From positions 62,001 to 126,000 of the forward strand of contig NZ_JAGGLJ010000003.1 of NCBI RefSeq assembly GCF_017874395.1: a DNA stretch of 64,000 nt, read 5' to 3'. Source of the stretch: Peptoniphilus stercorisuis. GTDB lineage: Bacteria; Bacillota; Clostridia; Tissierellales; Peptoniphilaceae. The position numbers and the translations under genes were made by a program. Under the pieces are notes generated by a model that had not been told where the DNA came from, ran no database searches, and worked only from the letters and a program-made list of their open reading frames with translations. Positions 28,937-37,066 of this stretch are shown piece after piece (position 1 is the first letter of the stretch; each line of letters opens with the position of its first letter).

Positions 28937-30316
28937 ATGAAAAGATATATATATAAGTCAGTAGAAAATATGAAGGACAAAACTGTATTTTCAATGCCAG
29001 GGCATAAATCAAAGGATGTATTTGATTTTGATTATAAATTTGATATAACTGAAGTTATGGGCGTAGATAATTTACTTGATCCTCAAGCTTGTATTTTAGA
29101 TTCGGAAAAAGAAGTTGCAAAAATCTTTGGAGTGAAAGAATCTTTTTATATGGTAAATGGCTCGACAGGAGCTCTTCACATTGCTATTGCAACTGCAACT
29201 AAACCAGGTGATGAAATCTTAATTCAAAGAAATTCACATAAATCTATTTATAATGCTCTTGTAATAAATGATTTAAAGCCTCATTATATAAATGCAAATT
29301 ATAATGAAAAATTTAATTTGTTTACGGGTATAAATACAGATGAATTAGATAAAAAATTAAGCGAAAATAAAAATATTAAAGTAGTTGTACTTACAAGTCC
29401 AAATTATTTTGGTATTTGTTTAAATTTAAAGGAAATCTCAAAGGTTATAAAAAAACACAATGGGATTTTAATAGTTGATGAAGCTCATGGAAGTCATATT
29501 AATTTTACTGATAAAAGGGAGTATTCGGCAGTTAATTATGCTGATTTTATAGTTCATTCTACACATAAGACTATGCCAAGTCTTACTCAATCGGCAATAC
29601 TTCATCTAAATAGTGACAAATTTACAAGAGAAGATGTTTTAAAGAGAATAAATTTATTACTTACTACATCTCCTTCTTATTTACTTACTCAGTCATCAGA
29701 GTTTGGAGTAGATTATATGCAAAAGTATGGAAGTGATATTTTAAAGAGAAATGAAGAGTATATATTTGATCTTAAAGAATCTCTAAAAAACAAAATTGAT
29801 TTTTTTAATGGTGATGACAATGATGATTCTTTTTCTTATTATGATCCTACTAAGATACTATTTAGAATACCCTCATTAAGTGGTTTTGAGATTGTGAAAA
29901 GCTTATTTTTACGATATAATATAAGACTAGAAATGGGTGATTTATACTATGGCCTTGCTCTTAGTACTATATGTGATGAAAAGAGCGATTTTGAAAAATT
30001 AAAAGAGGCTTTAGAAGATATATCAAAAATTTCTAGCAAAGAGGAAATTAAAATAAATAGAATTAATATTATAGAACCTGAAATTGTATATTCTCCAAGA
30101 GATGCTTTTTATATGAATAGTGAAAGTGTTGATTTGAATATGTCACAGGGAAGAGTTTCAAGTTCAATAATAGCTGCATATCCACCAGGAGTGCCTATTG
30201 TTTCCTTTGGAGAGAGAATTACAAAAGATATTATAAATGAAATAAATATATATTTAAAAAGTGGCATAGAAGTCATAGGAATAGATAGAGGAAGGGTTGA
30301 GGTTATTTTAGAATGA
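28937..30316 (+). CDS. Orn/Lys/Arg decarboxylase-family PLP protein (YaaO-like)
   Basis: A 459-residue fold-type I PLP enzyme of the Orn/Lys/Arg decarboxylase major domain. VFSMPGHKSKDVFDFDYKFD opens the fold. NGSTGALHIAIATATKPGDE and RNSHKSIYNAL are cofactor-site motifs. IVDEAHGSHINF supplies the Asp that contacts the pyridine ring, and HSTHKTMPSLTQSA the Schiff-base Lys. The substrate cannot be told from sequence; polyamine-forming arginine or lysine decarboxylase is likely for the family. It lies directly before tmk, as yaaO does in Bacillus, with a 4-base overlap. Confidence 0.85.
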   Translation: MKRYIYKSVENMKDKTVFSMPGHKSKDVFDFDYKFDITEVMGVDNLLDPQACILDSEKEVAKIFGVKESFYMVNGSTGALHIAIATATKPGDEILIQRNSHKSIYNALVINDLKPHYINANYNEKFNLFTGINTDELDKKLSENKNIKVVVLTSPNYFGICLNLKEISKVIKKHNGILIVDEAHGSHINFTDKREYSAVNYADFIVHSTHKTMPSLTQSAILHLNSDKFTREDVLKRINLLLTTSPSYLLTQSSEFGVDYMQKYGSDILKRNEEYIFDLKESLKNKIDFFNGDDNDDSFSYYDPTKILFRIPSLSGFEIVKSLFLRYNIRLEMGDLYYGLALSTICDEKSDFEKLKEALEDISKISSKEEIKINRINIIEPEIVYSPRDAFYMNSESVDLNMSQGRVSSSIIAAYPPGVPIVSFGERITKDIINEINIYLKSGIEVIGIDRGRVEVILE

Positions 30317-30930
30317 AGGGAATTTTTATAACATTTGAAGGTCCAGATGGTTGTGGTAAAAGTACTATTTCTAATTTGGTATATGAAAATTTAAAAGATA
30401 AGTATGAAATAGTAAAAACAAGAGAGCCAGGTGGAACGGAAATATCAGAAAAAATTAGAGATTTAATATTAGATGTTAATAATTCTTCTATGACTGATAG
30501 AACTGAAGCCTTACTTTATGCAGCATCAAGAGCACAACATGTTGAGGAGAAAATTATTCCTGCCATAAATAGTGGTAAGGTTGTTATATGTGAAAGATTT
30601 GTACTTTCATCTATTGCATATCAAGGATATGGACGTGGTCTTGGAGAAAAAGACATAAGAATGATTAATGATTTTGCTACTTCTGGATTAAAACCAGATA
30701 TTACTTTTTTATTTGATATGAAGGGAAATTCTTCAGTAGAAAGAAAAATTGAACTTGGTGGAGATAGACTTGAAATATCAGGAAGTGAATTTCATAAAAG
30801 AGTAAATAAAGCGTATGAAGATTTATCTAAAAAAGATGATTATTATATAATTGATGCAACAAAAAGCATAGATGAAGTTCTTGAAAGCTGTCTTAATATT
30901 TTAAAAGCAAAGCTTGGAGGTATAAAATGA
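30313..30930 (+). CDS. tmk: Thymidylate kinase
   Basis: A 205-residue kinase that makes dTDP from dTMP. The P-loop is FEGPDGCGKST; TREPGGTEISEKIRDLIL is the DR-type dTMP-binding motif, and CERFVLSSIAYQGYGRG the catalytic segment. It overlaps the genes on both sides by 4 bases (ATGA), so the cluster is tightly coupled. Confidence 0.95.
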   Translation: MKGIFITFEGPDGCGKSTISNLVYENLKDKYEIVKTREPGGTEISEKIRDLILDVNNSSMTDRTEALLYAASRAQHVEEKIIPAINSGKVVICERFVLSSIAYQGYGRGLGEKDIRMINDFATSGLKPDITFLFDMKGNSSVERKIELGGDRLEISGSEFHKRVNKAYEDLSKKDDYYIIDATKSIDEVLESCLNILKAKLGGIK

Positions 30931-31253
30931 AACTTGTTATATCTATAGTGCAAGATGTTGATGCAGACACTCTTGTTGAAGAAATCATAGATAAAAATTT
31001 TAGAGTTACAAAAATGAGTACTACTGGAGGCTTTTTAAAAAGCGGTAATACTACATTATTAATAGGTGTAGAAGATGATAGAATTGATGAGCTTTTAGAA
31101 ATAATAGACGATAATTGTAAAACTCGTGAAGTTACAAAGACTATTCAAACTATTAATATTCCAGGACAGGCAATGATCCCTGTACCAATTCAAGTTAAAA
31201 TTGGTGGGGCAACAGTTTTTGTGTTGAATGTAGAAGAGTTCAAGAGATATTAA
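30927..31253 (+). CDS. pstA: Cyclic-di-AMP-binding PII-like protein PstA/DarA
   Basis: A 108-residue cytosolic protein of the PstA (DarA, YaaQ) family, which binds cyclic-di-AMP as a trimer. FRVTKMSTTGGFLKSGNTTL is the conserved ligand-binding segment, and the long loop (VTKTIQTINIPGQAMIPVPI) is present. Its place after tmk is conserved in Firmicutes. The downstream target of PstA is not settled. Confidence 0.9.
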   Translation: MKLVISIVQDVDADTLVEEIIDKNFRVTKMSTTGGFLKSGNTTLLIGVEDDRIDELLEIIDDNCKTREVTKTIQTINIPGQAMIPVPIQVKIGGATVFVLNVEEFKRY

Positions 31254-31269
31254 GGTATAGGTGATTAAT

Positions 31270-31554
31270 ATGAAAATGATTATAGCAATAGTACAAGATA
31301 AATTTATAGATGAACTTATTGATACTTTTTTAGATGAGGATATTCATGTAACTAAGGTTTCTTCATCAGGTGGATTTTTCAAAAGTGGAAACTCTACACT
31401 AATGATTGGTGCAGAAGAGGAAGAACTTGATAATATAGATAAAATCTTTAGAAAAGTTACAAAGGCAGAAGTTACAAAAACAGATAAAGGTGAATTTGAA
31501 ATTTCTGGAGCTACAATATTTGTAATAGATGTAGAAAAGAGTATGAGAATTTAA
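31270..31554 (+). CDS. Second, shortened PstA-like protein
   Basis: A 94-residue paralogue of the preceding gene. The ATG at 31270 follows ATAGGTGAT. It keeps the core (IHVTKVSSSGGFFKSGNSTL and a final ATIFVIDVEKSMRI). It lacks the loop of about 15 residues between the two halves. It may have lost or changed ligand-dependent loop movement, or form mixed trimers. It lies between pstA and holB, where one copy is usual, and its stop overlaps the holB start by one base. Confidence 0.8.
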   Translation: MKMIIAIVQDKFIDELIDTFLDEDIHVTKVSSSGGFFKSGNSTLMIGAEEEELDNIDKIFRKVTKAEVTKTDKGEFEISGATIFVIDVEKSMRI

Positions 31555-32507
31555 TGCTTGTTGATTTTGTAGGAAATGAAGAATCAATAAAAGAACTTGA
31601 GAAAAATCTAGAAAATAAGGACTTATCTCATGCTTATTTGTTTTTGGGAAATGAGGGAGTTGGAAAGTTTACTGTTGCAAAGGCACTTGCTAAGCGAATT
31701 CTTTGTGATGAAAACGAGTCCTATTACTGTGAAATTGCCGATGATTTTTATCATCCAGATCTTAAAATATTAAGAGCGGACAAATCTATAAAAAAAGCTG
31801 AAATAGATGAACTTGTGGCAGATTCCTTTAAAAAGCCCTTTGCATCAAAATATAAAGTATTTATAATAGATGGATTTGAAGATGTAACTGTAAGTGGTCA
31901 AAATGCACTTTTAAAAACTTTAGAAGAACCAGAGGACTATTTAAAAATAATACTTACATCAAAAAACTCAAAAAAAATATTACCGACTATTTTATCAAGA
32001 ACAAGAATTATAAAATTTAATAATATTATGGAAGATGATGTTATAAAGTTCTTAATAGAAAAAGAAAATATAGGAATAGACAATGCCACTCTTTTTGCAA
32101 AATTATCAAGTGGCTCTGTAAATAGAGCCCTAAACTATGCAAAAAATCCTAAGTATTTAAGTTTAAGAGAGCAAGCTATTTCAATATTTGATAGACTTTT
32201 AAATAAAACTACATCATCTCCTTTTAGAGAGTTTAGTTTTTTTAATGAAAATAAAGAATATCTCAATGAAATTTTTAATATATATTTACTTTTTTTAAGA
32301 GATATTGCAATAATTGATTTAGGACTTAATGAAAATAATATTATGAATATAGATAAATTAACTATGCTTAAAAAACAGAATATTACTGCCCAAAAGGCAA
32401 CTATGATTTCTGATGAAATTATAAAAACTATTGAGCTTTTAGAAAAAAACACAAACTTTGAGCTTACAATAGAACAGTTGCTTATAAATATAGGGGGAAT
32501 GAAATGA
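31554..32507 (+). CDS. holB: DNA polymerase III delta-prime subunit
   Basis: A 317-residue clamp-loader subunit, AAA+ fold. LSHAYLFLGNEGVGKFTVAK is the Walker A region, VFIIDGFEDVTVSGQNALLK the Walker B-like strand, and LPTILSRTRIIKF the sensor/SRC region, where Thr replaces the usual Cys. It helps load the sliding clamp at the replication fork. Only two Cys occur near residues 47 and 56, so the zinc site of other delta-prime proteins looks incomplete. It overlaps ricT by 4 bases. Confidence 0.88.
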   Translation: MLVDFVGNEESIKELEKNLENKDLSHAYLFLGNEGVGKFTVAKALAKRILCDENESYYCEIADDFYHPDLKILRADKSIKKAEIDELVADSFKKPFASKYKVFIIDGFEDVTVSGQNALLKTLEEPEDYLKIILTSKNSKKILPTILSRTRIIKFNNIMEDDVIKFLIEKENIGIDNATLFAKLSSGSVNRALNYAKNPKYLSLREQAISIFDRLLNKTTSSPFREFSFFNENKEYLNEIFNIYLLFLRDIAIIDLGLNENNIMNIDKLTMLKKQNITAQKATMISDEIIKTIELLEKNTNFELTIEQLLINIGGMK

Positions 32508-33394
32508 TAGATGTAGTAGGCGTTAGATTTAAAAAAACAGGAAAAATTTATTACTTTGATCCTAAAGAATCAGGAGCAAAGGTAAATGATGATGTCATAG
32601 TAGAAACTATAAGAGGACTTGAATTTGGAACTGTTGTAATAGAAAAATCCTTAGATGATTTAGATTTAAATTCAGAACTTAAACCTGTTATTAGAATAGC
32701 AACTATAGAAGATCAAACAACTAATATAGATAATAGAAATAAAGCTAAAGAAGCTCTTATTATATGTGATCAAAAAGTAGCAGAACATAATTTGAATATG
32801 AAGCTTATAAATTCTGAGTACACTTTTGATAATAGTAAACTTCTTTTTTATTTTACAGCAGAAGGTAGAATTGACTTTAGAGAACTTGTAAGAGACTTAG
32901 CTTCAATATTTAAAACTAGAATAGAACTTAGACAAATTGGAGTAAGAGACGAAGCAAAGACAATTGGTGGACTTGGTTGTTGCGGTAGGGCAACTTGTTG
33001 TAGTTCCTTTTTATCAGAATTTACACCAGTATCAATAAAAATGGCAAAGGATCAAGGACTTTCATTAAATCCAACTAAGATTTCTGGAATTTGTGGAAGA
33101 CTTATGTGTTGCTTAAAATATGAGCAAGAAGGATATGAATGTATTCTTAAGAAAATGCCAAGAGTTGGTGAAATTGTAGATATAGAAGGTAAAAAGGGAA
33201 CAGTAGTAGATTCTTATACTATTCAAGAACTTGTTAAGATAAAATTCACAAACAAAGATGAAGTAAGTTATGAATTTTATGAAATAGATGAAATTAAAAG
33301 AACAAGAAAGATAGATGAAAGCTATGAAGTCACAAGGTCTCACTATGAAGAAGAAATAAGACCTGAAGAGTTAAAAGAACTTGAAAGGGAGTGA
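32504..33394 (+). CDS. ricT: PSP1-domain protein RicT (YaaT)
   Basis: A 296-residue cytosolic protein of the PSP1 family. The N-terminal beta-rich part contains GLEFGTVVIEKS. The Cys-rich block GGLGCCGRATCCSSFLSEF, followed by ISGICGRLMCCLKYEQEGYE, holds the Cys that in Bacillus bind [4Fe-4S] clusters in the RicA-RicF-RicT complex. That complex promotes RNase Y-dependent mRNA processing. The position after holB is conserved. Confidence 0.92.
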   Translation: MIDVVGVRFKKTGKIYYFDPKESGAKVNDDVIVETIRGLEFGTVVIEKSLDDLDLNSELKPVIRIATIEDQTTNIDNRNKAKEALIICDQKVAEHNLNMKLINSEYTFDNSKLLFYFTAEGRIDFRELVRDLASIFKTRIELRQIGVRDEAKTIGGLGCCGRATCCSSFLSEFTPVSIKMAKDQGLSLNPTKISGICGRLMCCLKYEQEGYECILKKMPRVGEIVDIEGKKGTVVDSYTIQELVKIKFTNKDEVSYEFYEIDEIKRTRKIDESYEVTRSHYEEEIRPEELKELERE

Positions 33395-33397
33395 TTG

Positions 33398-35539
33398 ATG
33401 AAAGGTGAGTATTCTCACTTTTCATCTTTTTTTATGAGAATAAATAACTTAATTGCTAAAATTCACAGCAAATTTAAATTTTTTATATTAAAACATTTTG
33501 GAAATAATAAAAAAGCAAATATAATTATTAAAATATTTATATCAATGATAATAGCATCTGATTATTATTATTATATTGCAGATAGAGGATATCCTGCTTT
33601 AGCAGTTTTTTTAGTATGTAGTTTAATATTATATATATTAGTAAGTTTATTTACATATTTATGTAAGAATATATATTTATTGTTAAAGCGATTTAGAGCG
33701 AATAATGTAGTGCTTTTTATCTTATTAGTATATGTCATCAATAGTGCACTAATTAAGTGCAAAAACGACTCTAAACTCCTTAAAAGCGATATATTAATAA
33801 TGAGCTTAATAGTTGGAATTATTATATTTTTATTTTCAAAATCCTTAGTTTCTTTTGTAGTAAATAAGAAGAAGATTTCTTTTCCTATATTTATAATAAC
33901 AGCTATTAGTGTGATATTTATTTTAGCCTTTTTAGTATTTCCTGGATATTCTGAAAAATCAGCAATAGAATATGCAGAAATAGGTACAGAAGAAATAGAA
34001 GATCCTGCTCAATTTAGTTCAAAACTTATAGAGTATGGAAATAAAAATCCTAAGGAAATTTCACTTCTTAATTATGTATCTTATTCTGGAAAGAAAAAGA
34101 AAATAAGAGATACTTATTTTGATAAATCTCTTTTAGAAGTTCCAATAAAGGGAAGAATATGGTATCCACAAAATAAAGAGAAGTCTCCTGTACTTTTTAT
34201 AGCACATGGAAATCACAGATTTACTGAAGAAAATTATAAGGGATATGACTATTTAGGAAGATATCTTGCAAGACGTGGATATGTAACAGTATCGGTAGAT
34301 ATGAATATGTTAAATGGATTTATGAAATATGGTCTTAGTGGAGAAAATGATGCAAGAGCAATACTTTTACTTGAAAATATAAAAGAAGTATTGGCATTAA
34401 ATAATAATAAAAATAGCAAATTATATAATTTAATTGATGAAGAAAATATTGTAATTGCAGGGCATTCAAGAGGTGGAGAAGCAGTTGCAATAGCTGAAAA
34501 CTATAATAAAATTAGGTACAATCCAGATAATGGCAAGGAATATAATTACAATTTTAATATAAAGGGAGTTATTTCAATATCTCCAACAGTAGATCAATAT
34601 AATCCTTCTGGAAAAGATATTAAATTAAAAGATGTAAATTTCTTAACTATTCACGGAACTCATGATAAGGATGTAACAGGATTTCAAGGTATGAAATTAT
34701 ATAATAATACTTATTTTACTGAGGAGTCTAATAATTTTAAATCAGCTGTATATGTTGCATATGCAAATCATGGTCAGTTTAATTCTAGGTGGGGAAGTGC
34801 AGATACTGATCCGCCACAATCATTAATAGTAAATAAAAAATCTCTTTTAGAAGTAGAGGAACAAGAGGAAATCTTGTGCAAGTATGTATATGAATTTTTA
34901 CAAAATACTTTTGGATTTACAAATGATAAGACATTATTTAAAAATCCTCAAAGGGTAAATATGCCAAAAACTCTTTATTATGCAAGATATAGTGATTCAT
35001 CTTTTAAAAACCTAGTGGACTTTGAAGAAGATTATGATTTAACTACATCAAAGTCTGGAAAGATAAGGTTTGATAATATGAGTAAAGTTTCAGAGCAAGA
35101 AATTTCTATTGGTGGGTATAATACTAATAATACGGCAGTGTATTTATCTAATAATAAAAATGGTATTTATCAAATATCTTTAGATGAACTAGAAGATGCA
35201 AGAGAATATTTACAATTTGATGTTAAAACTAAAAGACAAGAAAAATTTGAAGATATAGATTTAAGTGTTGAACTTGTAGATGATTATGGAAATTCATCAA
35301 AACTAGATATATCAGATTATTTAAATATTTATCCAGATATAAAAGTTGAACTTTCAAAGTTACAATTGTTAAGTAATTCTTATAATTATAAAGGGAGTTT
35401 TCAAACTGTAAGAATTCCAATAGATGATTTTATATTAAGAGATAAATTAGTTAGAACAAATATTAAATATATAAATTTTGTCTTTGGAGATGATTATTCC
35501 AGTTCAATACTGTTAGATGATATTGGTTTTTCTAATTAA
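33398..35539 (+). CDS. Membrane-anchored alpha/beta hydrolase with C-terminal extension
   Basis: A 713-residue protein; the ATG at 33398 is preferred over TTG 33395 because of spacing from GAAAGGGAG. Residues 40-200 hold about five transmembrane helices. An alpha/beta hydrolase domain follows: VLFIAHGNHRF (oxyanion region, about 266), VIAGHSRGGEAVAIAE (nucleophile Ser, about 353), LTIHGTHDKDVTG (likely acid Asp, about 419) and YANHGQFNSRWG (likely His, about 458). Residues 530-713 look like a beta-sandwich. The substrate is unknown; a lipid, ester or polymer at the cell surface is likely. It follows ricT almost directly but is not part of the conserved cluster elsewhere. Confidence 0.7.
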   Translation: MKGEYSHFSSFFMRINNLIAKIHSKFKFFILKHFGNNKKANIIIKIFISMIIASDYYYYIADRGYPALAVFLVCSLILYILVSLFTYLCKNIYLLLKRFRANNVVLFILLVYVINSALIKCKNDSKLLKSDILIMSLIVGIIIFLFSKSLVSFVVNKKKISFPIFIITAISVIFILAFLVFPGYSEKSAIEYAEIGTEEIEDPAQFSSKLIEYGNKNPKEISLLNYVSYSGKKKKIRDTYFDKSLLEVPIKGRIWYPQNKEKSPVLFIAHGNHRFTEENYKGYDYLGRYLARRGYVTVSVDMNMLNGFMKYGLSGENDARAILLLENIKEVLALNNNKNSKLYNLIDEENIVIAGHSRGGEAVAIAENYNKIRYNPDNGKEYNYNFNIKGVISISPTVDQYNPSGKDIKLKDVNFLTIHGTHDKDVTGFQGMKLYNNTYFTEESNNFKSAVYVAYANHGQFNSRWGSADTDPPQSLIVNKKSLLEVEEQEEILCKYVYEFLQNTFGFTNDKTLFKNPQRVNMPKTLYYARYSDSSFKNLVDFEEDYDLTTSKSGKIRFDNMSKVSEQEISIGGYNTNNTAVYLSNNKNGIYQISLDELEDAREYLQFDVKTKRQEKFEDIDLSVELVDDYGNSSKLDISDYLNIYPDIKVELSKLQLLSNSYNYKGSFQTVRIPIDDFILRDKLVRTNIKYINFVFGDDYSSSILLDDIGFSN

Positions 35540-35602
35540 TATTAAAGTTGATTTAAAGATATATTTAAAGGGTAATAAATATAAAGATAGGAGAAGATGA
35601 CA

Positions 35603-35875
35603 ATGTTTAAGACTTTACTAATAAATCAACTTAATACAGCAGATAAAAACGACAATAGAAAAATATTTTTCTTGTTGGGAAATATGGAAGATGTTCGAAA
35701 TGATCTGTTAGAGGTCTTTAACAAAAAGGACTCAAAGTATTATGGGAAAATTACTTTTAGATATAATGGCATTAGTATTATAATGAGTACTAATGAAATT
35801 CCTGATGTCATTCGAAAGCTTATAGAGATGGATATAGATATATATAGTGTATATGAGGCGTATGAACCTAGATAA
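35603..35875 (+). CDS. Small protein of unknown function
   Basis: A 90-residue soluble protein. The ATG at 35603 is preferred over 35597 because AGGAG (35589-35593) is then 9 bases away. The C-terminal segment (IPDVIRKLIEMDIDIYSVYE) reminds me of the short tail domain of some ABC-2-type ATPases (DUF4162), but no ATPase domain is present. It may be a free-standing ligand-sensing or partner domain, or a relic. It lies 15 bases before the ferritin gene. Confidence 0.5.
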   Translation: MFKTLLINQLNTADKNDNRKIFFLLGNMEDVRNDLLEVFNKKDSKYYGKITFRYNGISIIMSTNEIPDVIRKLIEMDIDIYSVYEAYEPR

Positions 35876-35890
35876 TGGAGGGTTAAATAG

Positions 35891-36376
35891 ATGTCAGATA
35901 AACTTATAAAGGGACTTAATGATCAATTTAATTTTGAAATTGAAAGCGGATATTTGTATTTAGCAATGAGTGCATATTTTAAAGAAGAAGAAATGAATGG
36001 ATTTGCACACTTTATGGCAAAACAAGCTCATGAAGAGTTTGAACATGCAAAGGGATTTTATGATTTTATCTTTGCACTTGGCGAAAAAGTAGAATATGAA
36101 GAAGTTGCTAAACCAAAGAGTGAATATAAAGATTTTAATGAGGCTTTTAAAGATGCTTTAGAGCATGAGAAATTAGTAGCTGAAAAAATAGAAGCTCTAT
36201 ATGCACAAGCTTTAGAAGAAGATAATTATAAAGTATTAGAATTTTTAGGACAATATGTTACTGAGCAAGTTGAAGAAATAGATACTTTTAATGGTATTAT
36301 GACTAAACTTGAAAGAATCAATGGAGCATGGTCTGGACTATATATTTTCGATTCAGAACTAGCTCAAAGGCAATAG
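35891..36376 (+). CDS. ftnA: Ferritin
   Basis: A 161-residue four-helix protein that stores iron in a 24-subunit cage and oxidises Fe(II). FNFEIESGYLYLAMSAYF carries the first Glu ligand, AKQAHEEFEHAKGFYDF the Glu-x-x-His pair, and YVTEQVEEIDTF the later Glu ligands, so the ferroxidase centre looks intact. Helix E is short. A strong terminator follows. Confidence 0.93.
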   Translation: MSDKLIKGLNDQFNFEIESGYLYLAMSAYFKEEEMNGFAHFMAKQAHEEFEHAKGFYDFIFALGEKVEYEEVAKPKSEYKDFNEAFKDALEHEKLVAEKIEALYAQALEEDNYKVLEFLGQYVTEQVEEIDTFNGIMTKLERINGAWSGLYIFDSELAQRQ

Positions 36377-36388
36377 TTCTTAAATATT

Positions 36389-36416
36389 AAGGTCTCGCAT
36401 ATGCGGGACCTTTTTT
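36389..36416 (+). terminator. Terminator after ferritin
   Basis: GGTCTCGC / GCGGGACC stem (one G-U pair), then six T. Confidence 0.9.
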
Positions 36417-36543
36417 AATAAAAGAACCTTCAATAAGATAAATTTAATTATGTTTTGTGTTGAAACTCCATTAAAACAGTGGAAATTAAATAAATTATAC
36501 TTTTGTTGTGGAATTTAATTGTTAATAATATTTCAATAAAAAA

Positions 36544-36572
36544 TTGAAATAATGATTTAATTGTGTTAAAAT
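36544..36572 (+). promoter_or_regulatory. Ferredoxin promoter
   Basis: TTGAAA (36544-36549), 17 bases, TAAAAT (36567-36572), about 65 bases before the start codon. Confidence 0.65.
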
Positions 36573-36636
36573 TAATTCCGATGGGAGATTAAGATAATTC
36601 TTAATTAAGGTATAAAATTTAATGGAGGTGCTAATT

Positions 36637-36807
36637 ATGGCATATATAATTACTGACGGATGTATCGCTTGTGGAGCTTGTAAACCAGAATGTCCAGTGG
36701 ACGCAATTTCTGAAGGAGCTATCTACACAATTGATGCAGATACTTGTATAGACTGTGGATCTTGTGCAGGAGTTTGTCCTACAGGCGCAGCTCAACCAGA
36801 AGACTAA
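36637..36807 (+). CDS. 2[4Fe-4S] clostridial-type ferredoxin
   Basis: A 56-residue electron carrier with two cluster motifs, CIACGACKPECP and CIDCGSCAGVCP. The ATG at 36637 follows GGAGGTG. It is a low-potential electron donor for fermentative enzymes and hydrogenases. It is monocistronic, just upstream of the activase gene, which needs one-electron reduction of an iron-sulfur cluster; a link is plausible but unproven. Confidence 0.97.
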   Translation: MAYIITDGCIACGACKPECPVDAISEGAIYTIDADTCIDCGSCAGVCPTGAAQPED

Positions 36808-36823
36808 TTGAATTATTAAAGAG

Positions 36824-36853
36824 AAGATGAAGGTTTTCGCTTTCATCTTTTTT
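36824..36853 (+). terminator. Terminator after ferredoxin
   Basis: AGATGAAGG / CTTTCATCT stem (one G-U pair), then seven T. Confidence 0.85.
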
Positions 36854-36973
36854 TATTTGCCAAAATTTAAATAATATGCGATAACTATTCACTTAATACC
36901 TTTATTTTAAACTATTAATATGTAAGAATTTATGTTAATATGAGGACACATTCAAGTTATTTTTTTAATACAT

Positions 36974-36995
36974 AGAAGTAATGTTTTTTACTTCT
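36974..36995 (+). promoter_or_regulatory. Leader hairpin before the activase gene
   Basis: AGAAGTAA (36974-36981) pairs with TTACTTCT (36988-36995). It lies 71 bases before the start. There is no long U tract, so it may be a leader structure or a weak attenuator. No gene is seen in 36854-37066. Confidence 0.4.
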
Positions 36996-37066
36996 TAATT
37001 ATTCATTTTAGATAATTTATAAATATGAGATTTTATAGATGTTTTATATTGAAAGGAGCATCAAAA

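Noticed and set aside
37025-37066. ATG 37025 as activase start
   Set aside because: It has no binding site, and the added 14 residues are absent from the family N-terminus; AAAGGAG precedes ATG 37067.
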